A DNA stretch of 64,000 nucleotides from Planctomycetota bacterium (GTDB taxonomy: Bacteria; Planctomycetota; Planctomycetia; Planctomycetales; Planctomycetaceae). The notes under the pieces are model-generated. The model made no database searches, was not told the origin of the DNA, and saw nothing but the letters and a program-made list of their open reading frames with translations. A program made the position numbers and the translations under genes. Shown in pieces: positions 7,894-15,543 of the stretch. The stretch's first letter is position 1, and every line of letters starts with the position of its first letter. Location: assembly GCA_014584345.1 (NCBI GenBank), contig JACTNB010000024.1, forward strand, positions 62,001 to 126,000, read 5' to 3'.

Positions 7894-8793
7894 ATGATCA
7901 CGCAAGTAAAACGCATCCCCCAGGCCTCCGGAGACTGGGGAGAAGATGGCCACCTGCAGATCACCGACGTGTATCGAGTGCACACGTCGGGCCGGGTCGA
8001 CGTGCTGGACATCCTGTCCGACTCCAGGATCCCGAAGCGATACACGTTCCACCCCGATGTGGATGCGGCCCTGTGCATGCGAGTCGCGCCAACTCGCACG
8101 GGACGCGGCAACCGCCTGTGGGATGTTACATGCAGCTACACCACGGACTGGCGGAACAACATCGAGAATCCACTGCTGCGTCCCGCCGACATCACCTGGC
8201 GGGATGCGGAGCATCTGGTGGGAGCCCTGTACGACCTCGACGGGCAGCCGTTCGTCTCCACGTCGGGCGAGCTGCTTGAGGACGTGCAGCTCGAATCCCC
8301 GGGCGAGATCGCCACCATCGTCAAAAACGTCGATGGCATGCCTGCCTGGTACGGTGCCAGCCGGAACGCGGTGAATCAGCACGGGGTCTGGATTGATGGA
8401 TCGTATTACGAGGCCGGACTGTGCCGCATCAAGTCACGGCAGCTCTCGGGATGGAAGACGGAGAACGACATCAGTTACCGCACGCTGACACTGGAGATCC
8501 ATATCCGCGAAATCGGCTGGCAGTCCGCCATGCTGAATCGCGGATTCTACGAGCTCGTTTCCACGACCGAAACTGAGGGGGAAACGACAACAACAACGGT
8601 GTCCCGCAAGCGGATCCTGGTGGACGGTCGCCCGGCCGTCGAACCGCAGCTGCTGGACGTGGACGGCAAGGTGATCGAGTTCCTCGACTCGGAAGGCAAC
8701 CCCGTCGAGGGAGCGCATCAAAAGGTGATCGAAGCCGTGCGGCACTTCCGGGTGCGGCCTACGTTTGATTTCAGTCAGTTGCCGCTGACGTAG
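7894..8793 (+). CDS. Phage distal tail / minor structural protein, unassigned
   Basis: A 299-residue protein starting 4 bp after the tape measure stop, the usual place for a distal tail protein. The sequence is beta-rich with several aromatic segments (WGEDGHLQITDVYRVHTSGRVDVLDILSDSRIPKRYTFHPD; ENPLLRPADITWRDAEHLVGALYDLDGQPFVSTSGE; ISYRTLTLEIHIREIGWQSAMLNRGFYELV). No enzyme motif is seen. Function is inferred only from position. Confidence 0.55.
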   Translation: MITQVKRIPQASGDWGEDGHLQITDVYRVHTSGRVDVLDILSDSRIPKRYTFHPDVDAALCMRVAPTRTGRGNRLWDVTCSYTTDWRNNIENPLLRPADITWRDAEHLVGALYDLDGQPFVSTSGELLEDVQLESPGEIATIVKNVDGMPAWYGASRNAVNQHGVWIDGSYYEAGLCRIKSRQLSGWKTENDISYRTLTLEIHIREIGWQSAMLNRGFYELVSTTETEGETTTTTVSRKRILVDGRPAVEPQLLDVDGKVIEFLDSEGNPVEGAHQKVIEAVRHFRVRPTFDFSQLPLT

Positions 8794-8834
8794 CGCTGAT
8801 GTATCGCTGAAAAATCACTGAAAAGGAGGTCGGC

Positions 8835-9185
8835 GTGTCTGATGACGGCGTGATGTTTCATGCGGACGATGCGCCCCGTATTGCCCGTGCCGTGCGGCAC
8901 TACGAGGAATCGCTCACGCGCCTGCCGAGCGGTCGCCGGCGGGCCATGGATAGCGAGGCCCGCGAAGGGCTCGTGGTCCGCACGCACGCCTCGCACGGTG
9001 TTGGACAAACCAGGCCGTGTCAGGTCCTTGTGGGCACGCCAGGATCAGAGTCGGAATCGGGCGAAGAGGTCCTGTGCACCAACCTCTTTGCGGCTCTGTC
9101 CTCCGCGATCGCGATCGCCGTCCCCTGCCAGGGCGCGGGCTATTACCTGGTCGCGGCACGGTGCCCCTCGCCGGAGGATGGTTGA
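8835..9185 (+). CDS. Phage protein of unknown function
   Basis: A 116-residue protein with GTG start at 8835 preceded by an almost perfect ribosome binding site AAAGGAGGT (8822-8830). It has a charged N-terminal half and a hydrophobic C-terminal segment (EEVLCTNLFAALSSAIAIAVPCQGAGYYLVAARC) with three cysteines. It overlaps the next start (TGATG at 9183-9187). I do not recognise a family. It opens a run of small Cys-rich genes leading to the glycosyltransferase. Confidence 0.55.
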   Translation: MSDDGVMFHADDAPRIARAVRHYEESLTRLPSGRRRAMDSEAREGLVVRTHASHGVGQTRPCQVLVGTPGSESESGEEVLCTNLFAALSSAIAIAVPCQGAGYYLVAARCPSPEDG

Positions 9186-9742
9186 TGTGTCACTTCTGGC
9201 CGTGGTGCTGCCGCGATGCGGACACCGGTGGCGGTGGTCCCCCACCGGAGATCCCGTGCCCTGGCTGTGTTGGCGGTGACCAGCCCCGCTGGTACGAGCT
9301 GGTGATCCCCGCTCTGGCGACGATTCCCAGCTCGGGATTGCCGTCTTCGCCCGACCTGGTGGATTGCGGGGGGGAAGACTTTTGTACGGAGAATGTCGCG
9401 GGGTCGTATCTGTTGCGGACGCCAGTCGGGGGAAACTACTGCATCTGGAGCCAGTACCCGCCAGGCACTGGCGAAACCTTTGTCTGCGGTGATCGCAGTT
9501 ATTCGCCATCGATTAGTTTTCGGATGATTCATCAGCACCTGGCCGTCCCCCAGACCGTGTTCATGGAACTGAAAATCGATTTCCTCGACTCGAACCGATC
9601 CGCCCCGAAGGACATTTTCAGCGTGTACGCCGACACGGTGGCCTGGCCTGTTGAGTGCCAGTCCGCGGTCGTGCTGCCACGATTCTCGGCGGGGACGGGG
9701 TGCGCGTGGCCCGACACGCTGACTCTGGAGCCTGTGGGATGA
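9185..9742 (+). CDS. Cysteine-rich phage protein of unknown function
   Basis: A 185-residue protein from ATG 9185, fused by overlap to its neighbours on both sides. The N-terminus has clustered cysteines and prolines (MCHFWPWCCRDADTGGGGPPPEIPCPGC) typical of a knotted or metal-binding segment; the rest is beta-rich with paired cysteines (CGGEDFC, NYCIW, FVCGD, VECQS, TGCAW). A virion surface or tail-tip role is possible. No family is recognised. Confidence 0.5.
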   Translation: MCHFWPWCCRDADTGGGGPPPEIPCPGCVGGDQPRWYELVIPALATIPSSGLPSSPDLVDCGGEDFCTENVAGSYLLRTPVGGNYCIWSQYPPGTGETFVCGDRSYSPSISFRMIHQHLAVPQTVFMELKIDFLDSNRSAPKDIFSVYADTVAWPVECQSAVVLPRFSAGTGCAWPDTLTLEPVG

Positions 9743-10110
9743 CCAGGTGCCAATGCCCCCTTGCTGGATTTTGCGACACGCACCAGCGTCAGATGTCCGA
9801 TTTGCGTCACCGGCAGTGTCACGACGAACCTGGCTACTTTGAAGCCTTCGCCAGGGGAGTTGTCCGGGGAACGACTATCCCAGCGGACATGCCGATCTGC
9901 GTGCACCGTGGGCCACTGGCGCGGCGTGAGCCATGCAGCTGTGGATCAGCGACCACGGTGCCGGTCTATCGCTGCGAGCTGCACCAGACACGGCGAGGGA
10001 CCCGCAGGCTGTGCGTGCCCACGCACGTGGACCGGCAGGCGGTCCAGGATCCCGACATGCGGCACGCGTTGCTCTGCTGCGATTGCTGCAGCGATCACGC
10101 CAAGGAGTAG
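9739..10110 (+). CDS. Cys/His-rich small phage protein
   Basis: A 123-residue protein starting at ATG 9739 with a four-base overlap. Cysteines and histidines alternate along the whole length: MTRCQCPLAGFCDTHQRQM, HRQCHDEPG, ICVHRGPLARREPCSCGS, YRCELHQT, RLCVPTH, then ALLCCDCCSDHAKE. The CxCP...C..H and C...H...C.C spacing suggests two or three small zinc-binding knuckles. It directly precedes the glycosyltransferase-like gene. Function unknown. Confidence 0.5.
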   Translation: MTRCQCPLAGFCDTHQRQMSDLRHRQCHDEPGYFEAFARGVVRGTTIPADMPICVHRGPLARREPCSCGSATTVPVYRCELHQTRRGTRRLCVPTHVDRQAVQDPDMRHALLCCDCCSDHAKE

Positions 10111-10167
10111 GCTCCGCGCTACTGCCGCGGGCATTATGAACAGGATAAACGGACGCAGGGAGGCGAC

Positions 10168-11031
10168 ATGCTGGCGATTGTGGTGTGCCATTACAACCCG
10201 GGGGGATTTGCTCGTCCGGTTGATAATTTCCGGATTTTCGAGCGGGCTCTCGGGCACGCGGAGCACGTCTACACGGTCGAGGCGGTTTTTCCCGGGCGCG
10301 AGCAGGTGACGCGCCAGCATGCCATCGCGGCCGGGCCGGAACACGTGATGTGGCAAAAGGAGCGGCTGCTGTCGCTGGCCGTCAGCCGCCTGCCGGCACA
10401 TTACGACCAGGTCGCGTTCATCGATGCCGATCTGTTGTTCCTGAACCGCGACTGGTACGAGCAGGCCGCCCGGGAACTGCAAACGTATCCGGTCTGCCAG
10501 TTATGCGAATCGGTCTGCGACACCGATGCCCACGGCCATATCGTGAGGAGCGGCAAGACGCTGGGCTGGCGCATGCGGCACGCCCCGACCGACTATAAAA
10601 TCTGGTACCGCACGGGGGGAGCCTGGGCGGTCCGGCGAGAAGTGGCGGAAACGTGCCTGTACGATCGCGACATCATCGGGGGCGGTGATGCCGCGATGGC
10701 GTTCGCCTGGACCGGAGAACCAGGCCGCTACAACCGGCACCGGTTCTACCATGCCGCGTGGAGCGAACACTACCTGGCCTGGGCCGCCCGGCAGTTCGCC
10801 CTGGTGCAAGGCCGCGTCGGCGTGGTACCAGGTGATGCCGTGCACCTCTGGCACGGTGATCCCGAGGGGCGGAACTACGTGCGTCGCGTGGAGATCTTGC
10901 GGCAGCATCGGTTCGATCCGTTCGCCGACATCGTCCTGGACGATAACGGCCTCTGGCGCTGGACTCGCGAGGATCCGACGCTGCAGCACGCCGTGACGAA
11001 GTACTTTCACCGCCGCAAGGAGGACGGATGA
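10168..11031 (+). CDS. Phage-encoded glycosyltransferase-like protein
   Basis: A 287-residue protein with no signal peptide. It opens MLAIVVCHYNPGGFARPVDNFRIFERAL, a Rossmann-type first strand common to nucleotide-sugar transferases with GT-A fold. Near residue 90 it carries the metal-binding DxD motif in YDQVAFIDADLLFLNRDW, followed by RTGGAWAVRRE and GGGDAAMAFAW, and a late histidine in HLWHGDPEGRNYVRR that often coordinates the metal. It lies inside the tail region with a start 57 bp after the Cys-rich gene and overlaps the next gene by four bases. It would modify phage proteins or host surface sugars; the substrate cannot be told. Confidence 0.65.
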   Translation: MLAIVVCHYNPGGFARPVDNFRIFERALGHAEHVYTVEAVFPGREQVTRQHAIAAGPEHVMWQKERLLSLAVSRLPAHYDQVAFIDADLLFLNRDWYEQAARELQTYPVCQLCESVCDTDAHGHIVRSGKTLGWRMRHAPTDYKIWYRTGGAWAVRREVAETCLYDRDIIGGGDAAMAFAWTGEPGRYNRHRFYHAAWSEHYLAWAARQFALVQGRVGVVPGDAVHLWHGDPEGRNYVRRVEILRQHRFDPFADIVLDDNGLWRWTREDPTLQHAVTKYFHRRKEDG

Positions 11032-11504
11032 ACCAGATTTACCCCGCGACGCCACTGCCCGAGCTGACCGCGGATCCAACGCCAGTCCCCGGCGCGGTGC
11101 TCCTGTTCGCGCGGCAGGATGGCTATGCCTACGTCCTGAACGACGCCGGCGAAAAGTTCCGCCTGGAACCAGTGGGTGAGGGTGGCGGAGGCGAGAGCCC
11201 CGCGGGCACCAATCTGCTGGAAGTCCACATTCCCCCGAACTCCATGGTGCCCCCGGCCACGTACGCCAAGGCCGCGGACCTCGACAATTACTTCCTGCTC
11301 GATGGCAGTCGGCCCATAATTGGATTGGCCACTTTCCTCTCGACGGTCAACATCGCCGAGTGGGTAAATTCCTCGGGCACATTACAGGCAGCAATCACTG
11401 CCGCCGGGCAGCTGCAACTGATCAACGTCCCCACGTCAGACCCCTCCGAGGCCGGTGTGGTATGGTCCGATGGCGGAACTCTCAAAATTTCAGCGGGAGC
11501 GTAA
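11028..11504 (+). CDS. Phage tail-fibre-like protein (short)
   Basis: A 158-residue acidic protein starting in overlap with the glycosyltransferase. It shows a small N-terminal module, a poly-Gly linker near residue 46-52 (VGEGGGGESPAG), and a C-terminal part typical of fibre repeats (IIGLATFLSTVNIAEWVNSSGTLQAAITAAGQLQLINVP...GVVWSDGGTLKISAGA). The last segment, 'AGVVWSDGGTLKIS', is the kind of beta-strand unit found near fibre tips. Role inferred from layout and position. Confidence 0.5.
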   Translation: MNQIYPATPLPELTADPTPVPGAVLLFARQDGYAYVLNDAGEKFRLEPVGEGGGGESPAGTNLLEVHIPPNSMVPPATYAKAADLDNYFLLDGSRPIIGLATFLSTVNIAEWVNSSGTLQAAITAAGQLQLINVPTSDPSEAGVVWSDGGTLKISAGA

Positions 11505-11507
11505 TCA

Positions 11508-11831
11508 ATGCCAATTGAAGCAACCATTCCAACGATTGTCCCGGGCCGGGACGAAGTCACGTACCCTCACTGGTACGTGGTGGGGCTGACGTTGAACGGC
11601 CGCGACCGGCACCCCGATGAGCCCCGGCAGATGGTGAATGCCATTGCCACGTTGGCTAAATGCCGCGTTCTGGAGGACGGATCGACCGAGTTCGCGCCAA
11701 GCGGCGAAACCGTGACCGTCTCAGTCAGCGATGTCCTCGGCCTGGCAGCGGAAGACTCGGATGTGGCGGAGTGGCTCGCGCGATCGATTGCCCTGATAGT
11801 CGCCAAGGCGACCGAACAGGAGGTTTTGTGA
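11508..11831 (+). CDS. Small phage structural protein
   Basis: A 107-residue protein, MPIEATIPTIVPGRDEVTYPHWYVVGLTLNGRDRHPDEPRQMVNAIATLAKCRVLEDGSTEFAPSGE..., with ATG 11508 only four bases after the previous stop. No family is recognised. It is coupled by an overlapping GTG (GTGA at 11828-11831) to the following larger gene, so the two are likely co-produced. Confidence 0.5.
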   Translation: MPIEATIPTIVPGRDEVTYPHWYVVGLTLNGRDRHPDEPRQMVNAIATLAKCRVLEDGSTEFAPSGETVTVSVSDVLGLAAEDSDVAEWLARSIALIVAKATEQEVL

Positions 11832-12877
11832 CGAACGAGTACCTGGAGATCGCCGCAGATTCCGACGCGGAATACTGGACGCCGCCCCTGCTGCTCGGCG
11901 AGGCCTGGGCGGCTGCGATTGCCGACGCACAGCAACTGCTACTGCGTGTCCCGGTCGGTGCTGTCGGCGACGGCACGGTGACCCTGCAGGCGATCGCCGA
12001 GTACTGGATTGATCAGACGTCGGTGCTGGGCTCTCCGACTCGGAATTCCTTCGCGTACGACTCCCATGTCAAGGCGGACTACGTCCACGATGGCGTGGAT
12101 TCATACAATTTGACCGGCCTTTCCGAGTCGCTGATGATTCACCAGGAAGACGAATTTGCGGAGACTCTGTCGTACAGCGAGCTGGCGGTGCTGCTCGATC
12201 ACGGAGCCGCGTGGAGCGAGAGCGGCCTGGCGGACTCGCTGCTGTTTTTCGCGGATCTACCGGCCGGCACTGTGCGAGTGCGAGCCGCCATGGATTCCGC
12301 CACGCCAACACTCCCGGCCACCACGGGTGCATACGCCGCCATGACGCTGACGGACGCCTACGTGGACATTGTGGGGACCGGCGGAGGCGTAGGGACACTG
12401 ACGGCAGATTTTGCGGCCGTCCTCGCAGAGGTGCAGTCTGCCGTCGGACCGATCGCACAAATTCTGATCGTCATCACGCCAGTGGGCAACGAGCCGACGG
12501 GAGGCCTGGAGGCAACGTTCGCGTCGATTCCCGCCAGCGTGGAGGTGGGCGAGGAAATCGAGGGCGCCCCGGAGGCAGGCCCCCAGGGCCTGGTGTACGA
12601 GGGCACGGGCGGCGTGTGCGATGCCGATCTGGGTGAGATTACCGCACAGACCTCCGAGGTTACGCTGAGCGACGCTGTCGACGTACCCCGGCAAATCGTG
12701 GAGTTCGCCTGGTCCTGGTCCCCCGGCGTCGGCGTATTTGAGTTCGCGGACCACATGATGGTGCGTTTTCGATTGTCGCGTCTGACGGAGTATGCACCCG
12801 TGGTGGCCGGGGAACTGCGAATTTACACGCCGATTGTCACGGTCGGCGAGGCGCCCGCCTACGGATATGGGGGATAA
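11828..12877 (+). CDS. Large phage tail/adhesin-like protein of unknown family
   Basis: A 349-residue protein with GTG start 11828 overlapping the previous stop. It has an acidic, serine- and threonine-rich beta composition with repeated short motifs (AYDSHVKADYVHDGVDSYNLTGLSESLMIHQEDEFAETLSYSELAV; SGLADSLLFFADLPAGTVRVRAAMDSATPTLPATTGAYAAMTLTDAYVDIVGTGGGVGTLTADFAAVLAEV). It ends in a jelly-roll-like part (VEFAWSWSPGVGVFEFADHMMVRFRLSRLTEYAPVVAGELRIYTP). This looks like a receptor-binding or baseplate protein, but no named domain is recognised. Confidence 0.5.
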   Translation: MTNEYLEIAADSDAEYWTPPLLLGEAWAAAIADAQQLLLRVPVGAVGDGTVTLQAIAEYWIDQTSVLGSPTRNSFAYDSHVKADYVHDGVDSYNLTGLSESLMIHQEDEFAETLSYSELAVLLDHGAAWSESGLADSLLFFADLPAGTVRVRAAMDSATPTLPATTGAYAAMTLTDAYVDIVGTGGGVGTLTADFAAVLAEVQSAVGPIAQILIVITPVGNEPTGGLEATFASIPASVEVGEEIEGAPEAGPQGLVYEGTGGVCDADLGEITAQTSEVTLSDAVDVPRQIVEFAWSWSPGVGVFEFADHMMVRFRLSRLTEYAPVVAGELRIYTPIVTVGEAPAYGYGG

Positions 12878-12878
12878 C

Positions 12879-13730
12879 ATGGCTAACACGCCTATCAGAG
12901 TGAACCACAACCTGCAGGGACTGAGCGACCTGAAGGTTCTGCTGTTTCCTCTGCCCGACGGTGCGGCCGTCAACGGCTCCGGTTCTGCTTTGTCCCAGGT
13001 GGCCAGCAGCTCGTTTGCCTGGCAGGCTACGATCGCTCAAGAGGTCGAGGGCGCGCACCGCTACGAGGTCCGATCGGGCAGTTTGGCCGTGGCCTGGGGG
13101 TTCATCGTCCTGCAGGATGACACGGACGTCTATTACGGCGAATACACCCTGTCGGGTGCTCGGATGCAGGGGCTGGACATGGCGGCCGTCGCAGACCTGG
13201 CCGACGTGCTAGAATCGCTGGGCGAAGGCCTCGCGACACTGAACGGAGCGTTCGCCGGCGGGCAGATCAACGTCATCAGTCACCAGCCGCCTAGTGGATC
13301 GATCGTGATCGTCCGTGGTGACACGTATGCCGCCGCCAACGGCCGCCCCCTCCGCTGGATCAACGCAACAGGAGCGGAATGGCCCGAGGACCTGACTGGC
13401 GCGACGATACGTTTCACCGCCATCCTGGAATCGGAGAAGGACAAACCGACTGCCGAAGTGGCTGCCGGGAAAAAGATCGAGGGCGTTGGGTCGGTACACC
13501 AGGCGACCGCCCCGGATCAGGAGGTCCGCTGCGAGCTCACTCCCTCCGACACCACGGTCGAGCCCGGATTGTACGAATACGACGTCGAGGCGACGTTGCC
13601 GGGCGGCGCGGTGCACACACTGGTCACCACGGCACCGCAGACACTGCAGTCGGCCCTGGGCAAGCTCAATCAACGCAAGGCTCGAGCCCTGCTCGAGGTG
13701 CTGCCGGAATACACGCAAGCCGGGGAATAA
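12879..13730 (+). CDS. Baseplate/receptor-binding-type phage protein
   Basis: A 283-residue protein starting at ATG 12879 (GGGGGA at 12869-12874; ATG at 12867 is also possible). Residues 1-110 form a beta module with 'YYGEYTLSG'. Residues about 135-255 (IVIVRGDTYAAANGRPLRWINATGAEWPEDLTGATIRFTAILESEKDKPTAEV...) have the pattern of phage baseplate upper proteins of the BppU type, where a strand with 'RGDT..' precedes 'L.GATI.FT....'. The C-terminus (LGKLNQRKARALLEVLPEYTQAGE) is a helix. A tail-tip role is inferred. Confidence 0.5.
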   Translation: MANTPIRVNHNLQGLSDLKVLLFPLPDGAAVNGSGSALSQVASSSFAWQATIAQEVEGAHRYEVRSGSLAVAWGFIVLQDDTDVYYGEYTLSGARMQGLDMAAVADLADVLESLGEGLATLNGAFAGGQINVISHQPPSGSIVIVRGDTYAAANGRPLRWINATGAEWPEDLTGATIRFTAILESEKDKPTAEVAAGKKIEGVGSVHQATAPDQEVRCELTPSDTTVEPGLYEYDVEATLPGGAVHTLVTTAPQTLQSALGKLNQRKARALLEVLPEYTQAGE

Positions 13731-13800
13731 GTCGTTTTTTTCTTCGCGGTTCGCGGTCTCGTGTTACACTGGACGGCATACCCCAAAAAAGGACGCTCCG

Positions 13801-14598
13801 ATGTCGAGGCTGGAACTGACCACCTGGTATGCCGCGTTGCTGTGTTGCTGTGTTGTCGCGGCCGCTGGCGACAGGACACCGGCAATCGTTCTGGTGCCTC
13901 CGCCGTACGGGGAAGGCGTGCGGCATGTTCAGGGGCGACTGAAGGACACGCAGTCGCCGGCGGAATGCTGGATGCGCGTGGGACACTGCACCGGCGCGGG
14001 CCTGGCCCCCACGTTCTGGGCGGCGGAACTCAATCGTGTTTCCTACGCCACGGACGATACCGTCGAGTTCAGCCTGTTCGTGGAGCACGCCACGCCCCAG
14101 GCCGTGCTGGGGGCCTGGAAGCAGATGGTCTGGACCATCGACGGAGAGGAGTTCACGACGCCGATCCGGTACGCGATCGACACCCGGCGAGACAAGGGCA
14201 AGACGCTGTACGAGGAAACATTCGAAACGCGGATCCCGCTCGATCGGTTCCGTGCCCTGGCCAATTCAGTTTCTGCTCGCGTGCAGTTCGGAGATTTCCT
14301 GCTGGACTGGTACGAAGCGGATCGGGACGGCATGCGGCAGTTCATGTCGCACTGGCCGCGCGGCGGGGCGGGGCAATTCACGATCGAGACCGATCCGGAG
14401 ATCGAAGCCGCCCTGGCCGAGCAGGCCGCCGAGAAAGCCGCCGGCCAGACGGAGCAAAAGGCCGCTGCCGCGCTGAGGGGGATCGAGCGTCACATCCTGC
14501 CCAAGCAGCCAGCCAAGGCCCGCCAGCTACTACGAGAATTGATCGAACGTTATCCCGGCACTCCCTCCGCCAGGCGAGCCGCGGATCTGCTGCAGTGA
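13801..14598 (+). CDS. Exported phage/morphon protein with helical C-terminal repeat
   Basis: A 265-residue protein starting at ATG 13801 with AAAAAAGGA upstream. Residues 1-23 (MSRLELTTWYAALLCCCVVAAAG) form a signal peptide. The middle (about 75-190) is a beta domain with 'DDTVEFSLFVEHATPQAVLGAWKQMVWTIDGEEFTTPIRYAID'. The C-terminal 40 residues, RGIERHILPKQPAKARQLLRELIERYPGTPSARRAADLL, are a TPR-like helix pair. A closely related motif recurs in the next small gene. It stands after the tail genes and before the attachment site, the place of lysogenic-conversion genes. Function unknown. Confidence 0.5.
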   Translation: MSRLELTTWYAALLCCCVVAAAGDRTPAIVLVPPPYGEGVRHVQGRLKDTQSPAECWMRVGHCTGAGLAPTFWAAELNRVSYATDDTVEFSLFVEHATPQAVLGAWKQMVWTIDGEEFTTPIRYAIDTRRDKGKTLYEETFETRIPLDRFRALANSVSARVQFGDFLLDWYEADRDGMRQFMSHWPRGGAGQFTIETDPEIEAALAEQAAEKAAGQTEQKAAAALRGIERHILPKQPAKARQLLRELIERYPGTPSARRAADLLQ

Positions 14599-14768
14599 GC
14601 GAGCACCGCCTGTACCCGCTCAGACACCTGCGCCCTACATCCTCGCTATATGTGCTGAGGGATGATCGGCCGGCAGCCGATGCCCTGCGGGCCATTGTGC
14701 GTCACATCATGCCCCGGGATCCCGATCATGCCCGGGCCAAGCTGCGGGAGTTGACGACAGCGTTTTCA

Positions 14769-14771
<3 letters not shown>
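14595..14771 (+). CDS. Small gene repeating the C-terminal motif of its neighbour
   Basis: A 58-residue frame from GTG 14595, overlapping the stop of the exported protein by four bases. Its second half, DALRAIVRHIMPRDPDHARAKLRELT, matches the neighbour's AALRGIERHILPKQPAKARQLLRELI at most conserved positions, so the two share a duplicated helical unit. It ends at a TAG that lies inside the tRNA-derived attachment site. It may be a real co-translated gene or the remnant of a second longer copy cut off by the integration end. Confidence 0.4.
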
Positions 14772-14824
<53 letters not shown>

Positions 14825-14863
14825 TTTGAGGTCACTCGGTGACACAACAGGATATGAAGACAC

Positions 14864-14888
14864 AAACCCTTGGTTCGCCAAGGGTTTT
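14864..14888. terminator. Hairpin with TTCG loop just outside the prophage
   Basis: AAACCCTTGG (14864-14873) and CCAAGGGTTT (14878-14887) form a perfect 10-bp stem closed by TTCG, with a short T run on + (TTTT) and an A-to-T run on the other strand. It lies 40 bp after the tRNA fragment and may terminate the original tRNA transcript or read-through from the phage. The T run is short, so efficiency is uncertain. Confidence 0.6.
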
Positions 14889-15131
14889 GTCATTTCTGGA
14901 GGAAGCTTTGCGGAATTCGCGACAGCGACACAAATGTTTATGCTGTGGCAGGGGAGGGTTTGGGGTACTGCAGCCGGGACTGCAATCAAACTTTCAGGTT
15001 GCGACTCATCTTGGCTGGTGTTGAGGGTGGCTATTTTGAATTAAATACTCCAAGGGTATGTTCAACCGCTGTCTTTCGCAGGGGCGTTTTCAGACCTTGG
15101 CTTACGGCTTTTTGCGCAGGACGTTTTGCGT

Positions 15132-15463
15132 TTACCTTGTCGCTGCAGGAGATCGACTCCATCGAGCGAGACTTCCGGCACCGACACGTCCGCGGATGAG
15201 TTCAGGATACTGGCTGAACAGCTGAATCAGCCGTAAATTCGCGATGGAAGGTTGGCGTGTTCTCTGCTCCCAACTCTGTTGGGTATTCGTGGAAACACTC
15301 AGAACCCGGGCAAACATCGCTTGGGACATGTGAGATTGTCGCCGGAGGGCGGAGAGTGTTCCAGGATCGATTTCTGGGGGGAGCTTCAGGGACTTCCGCT
15401 GTTTTCTACTTCACTTGACCCTGGGCGTGAGCCATCCCTTCCTGCTGCCCCTGGCTGAGTCGG
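15132..15463 (-). pseudogene. Decayed HigA/NadS-type HTH antitoxin
   Basis: Reading the minus strand from 15410, the frame gives LSALRRQSHMSQAMFARVLSVSTNTQQSWEQRTRQPSIANLRLIQLFSQYPELI, the typical XRE helix-turn-helix of HigA/NadS antitoxins (pattern 'LR..lgmSQa.FA..L.VS..TvqsWEqg.R.P...alRLl.l....Pel'). The usual N-terminal part (GMAHAQGQVK, then KTAEVPEAP) is present but in another frame, joined at a run of six Gs at 15376-15381, and it is interrupted by a TAG. A frameshift plus a stop codon make it non-functional. No toxin gene is visible beside it. It lies in host DNA next to the prophage end. Confidence 0.65.
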
Positions 15464-15543
15464 CGGATTCCTTTTTGAAAAACACGGAGTTTATTCGGGC
15501 GTCGCTGGGAGGGGAGTAGTTGGGGCTTTGCGTGCCGTGAGGT

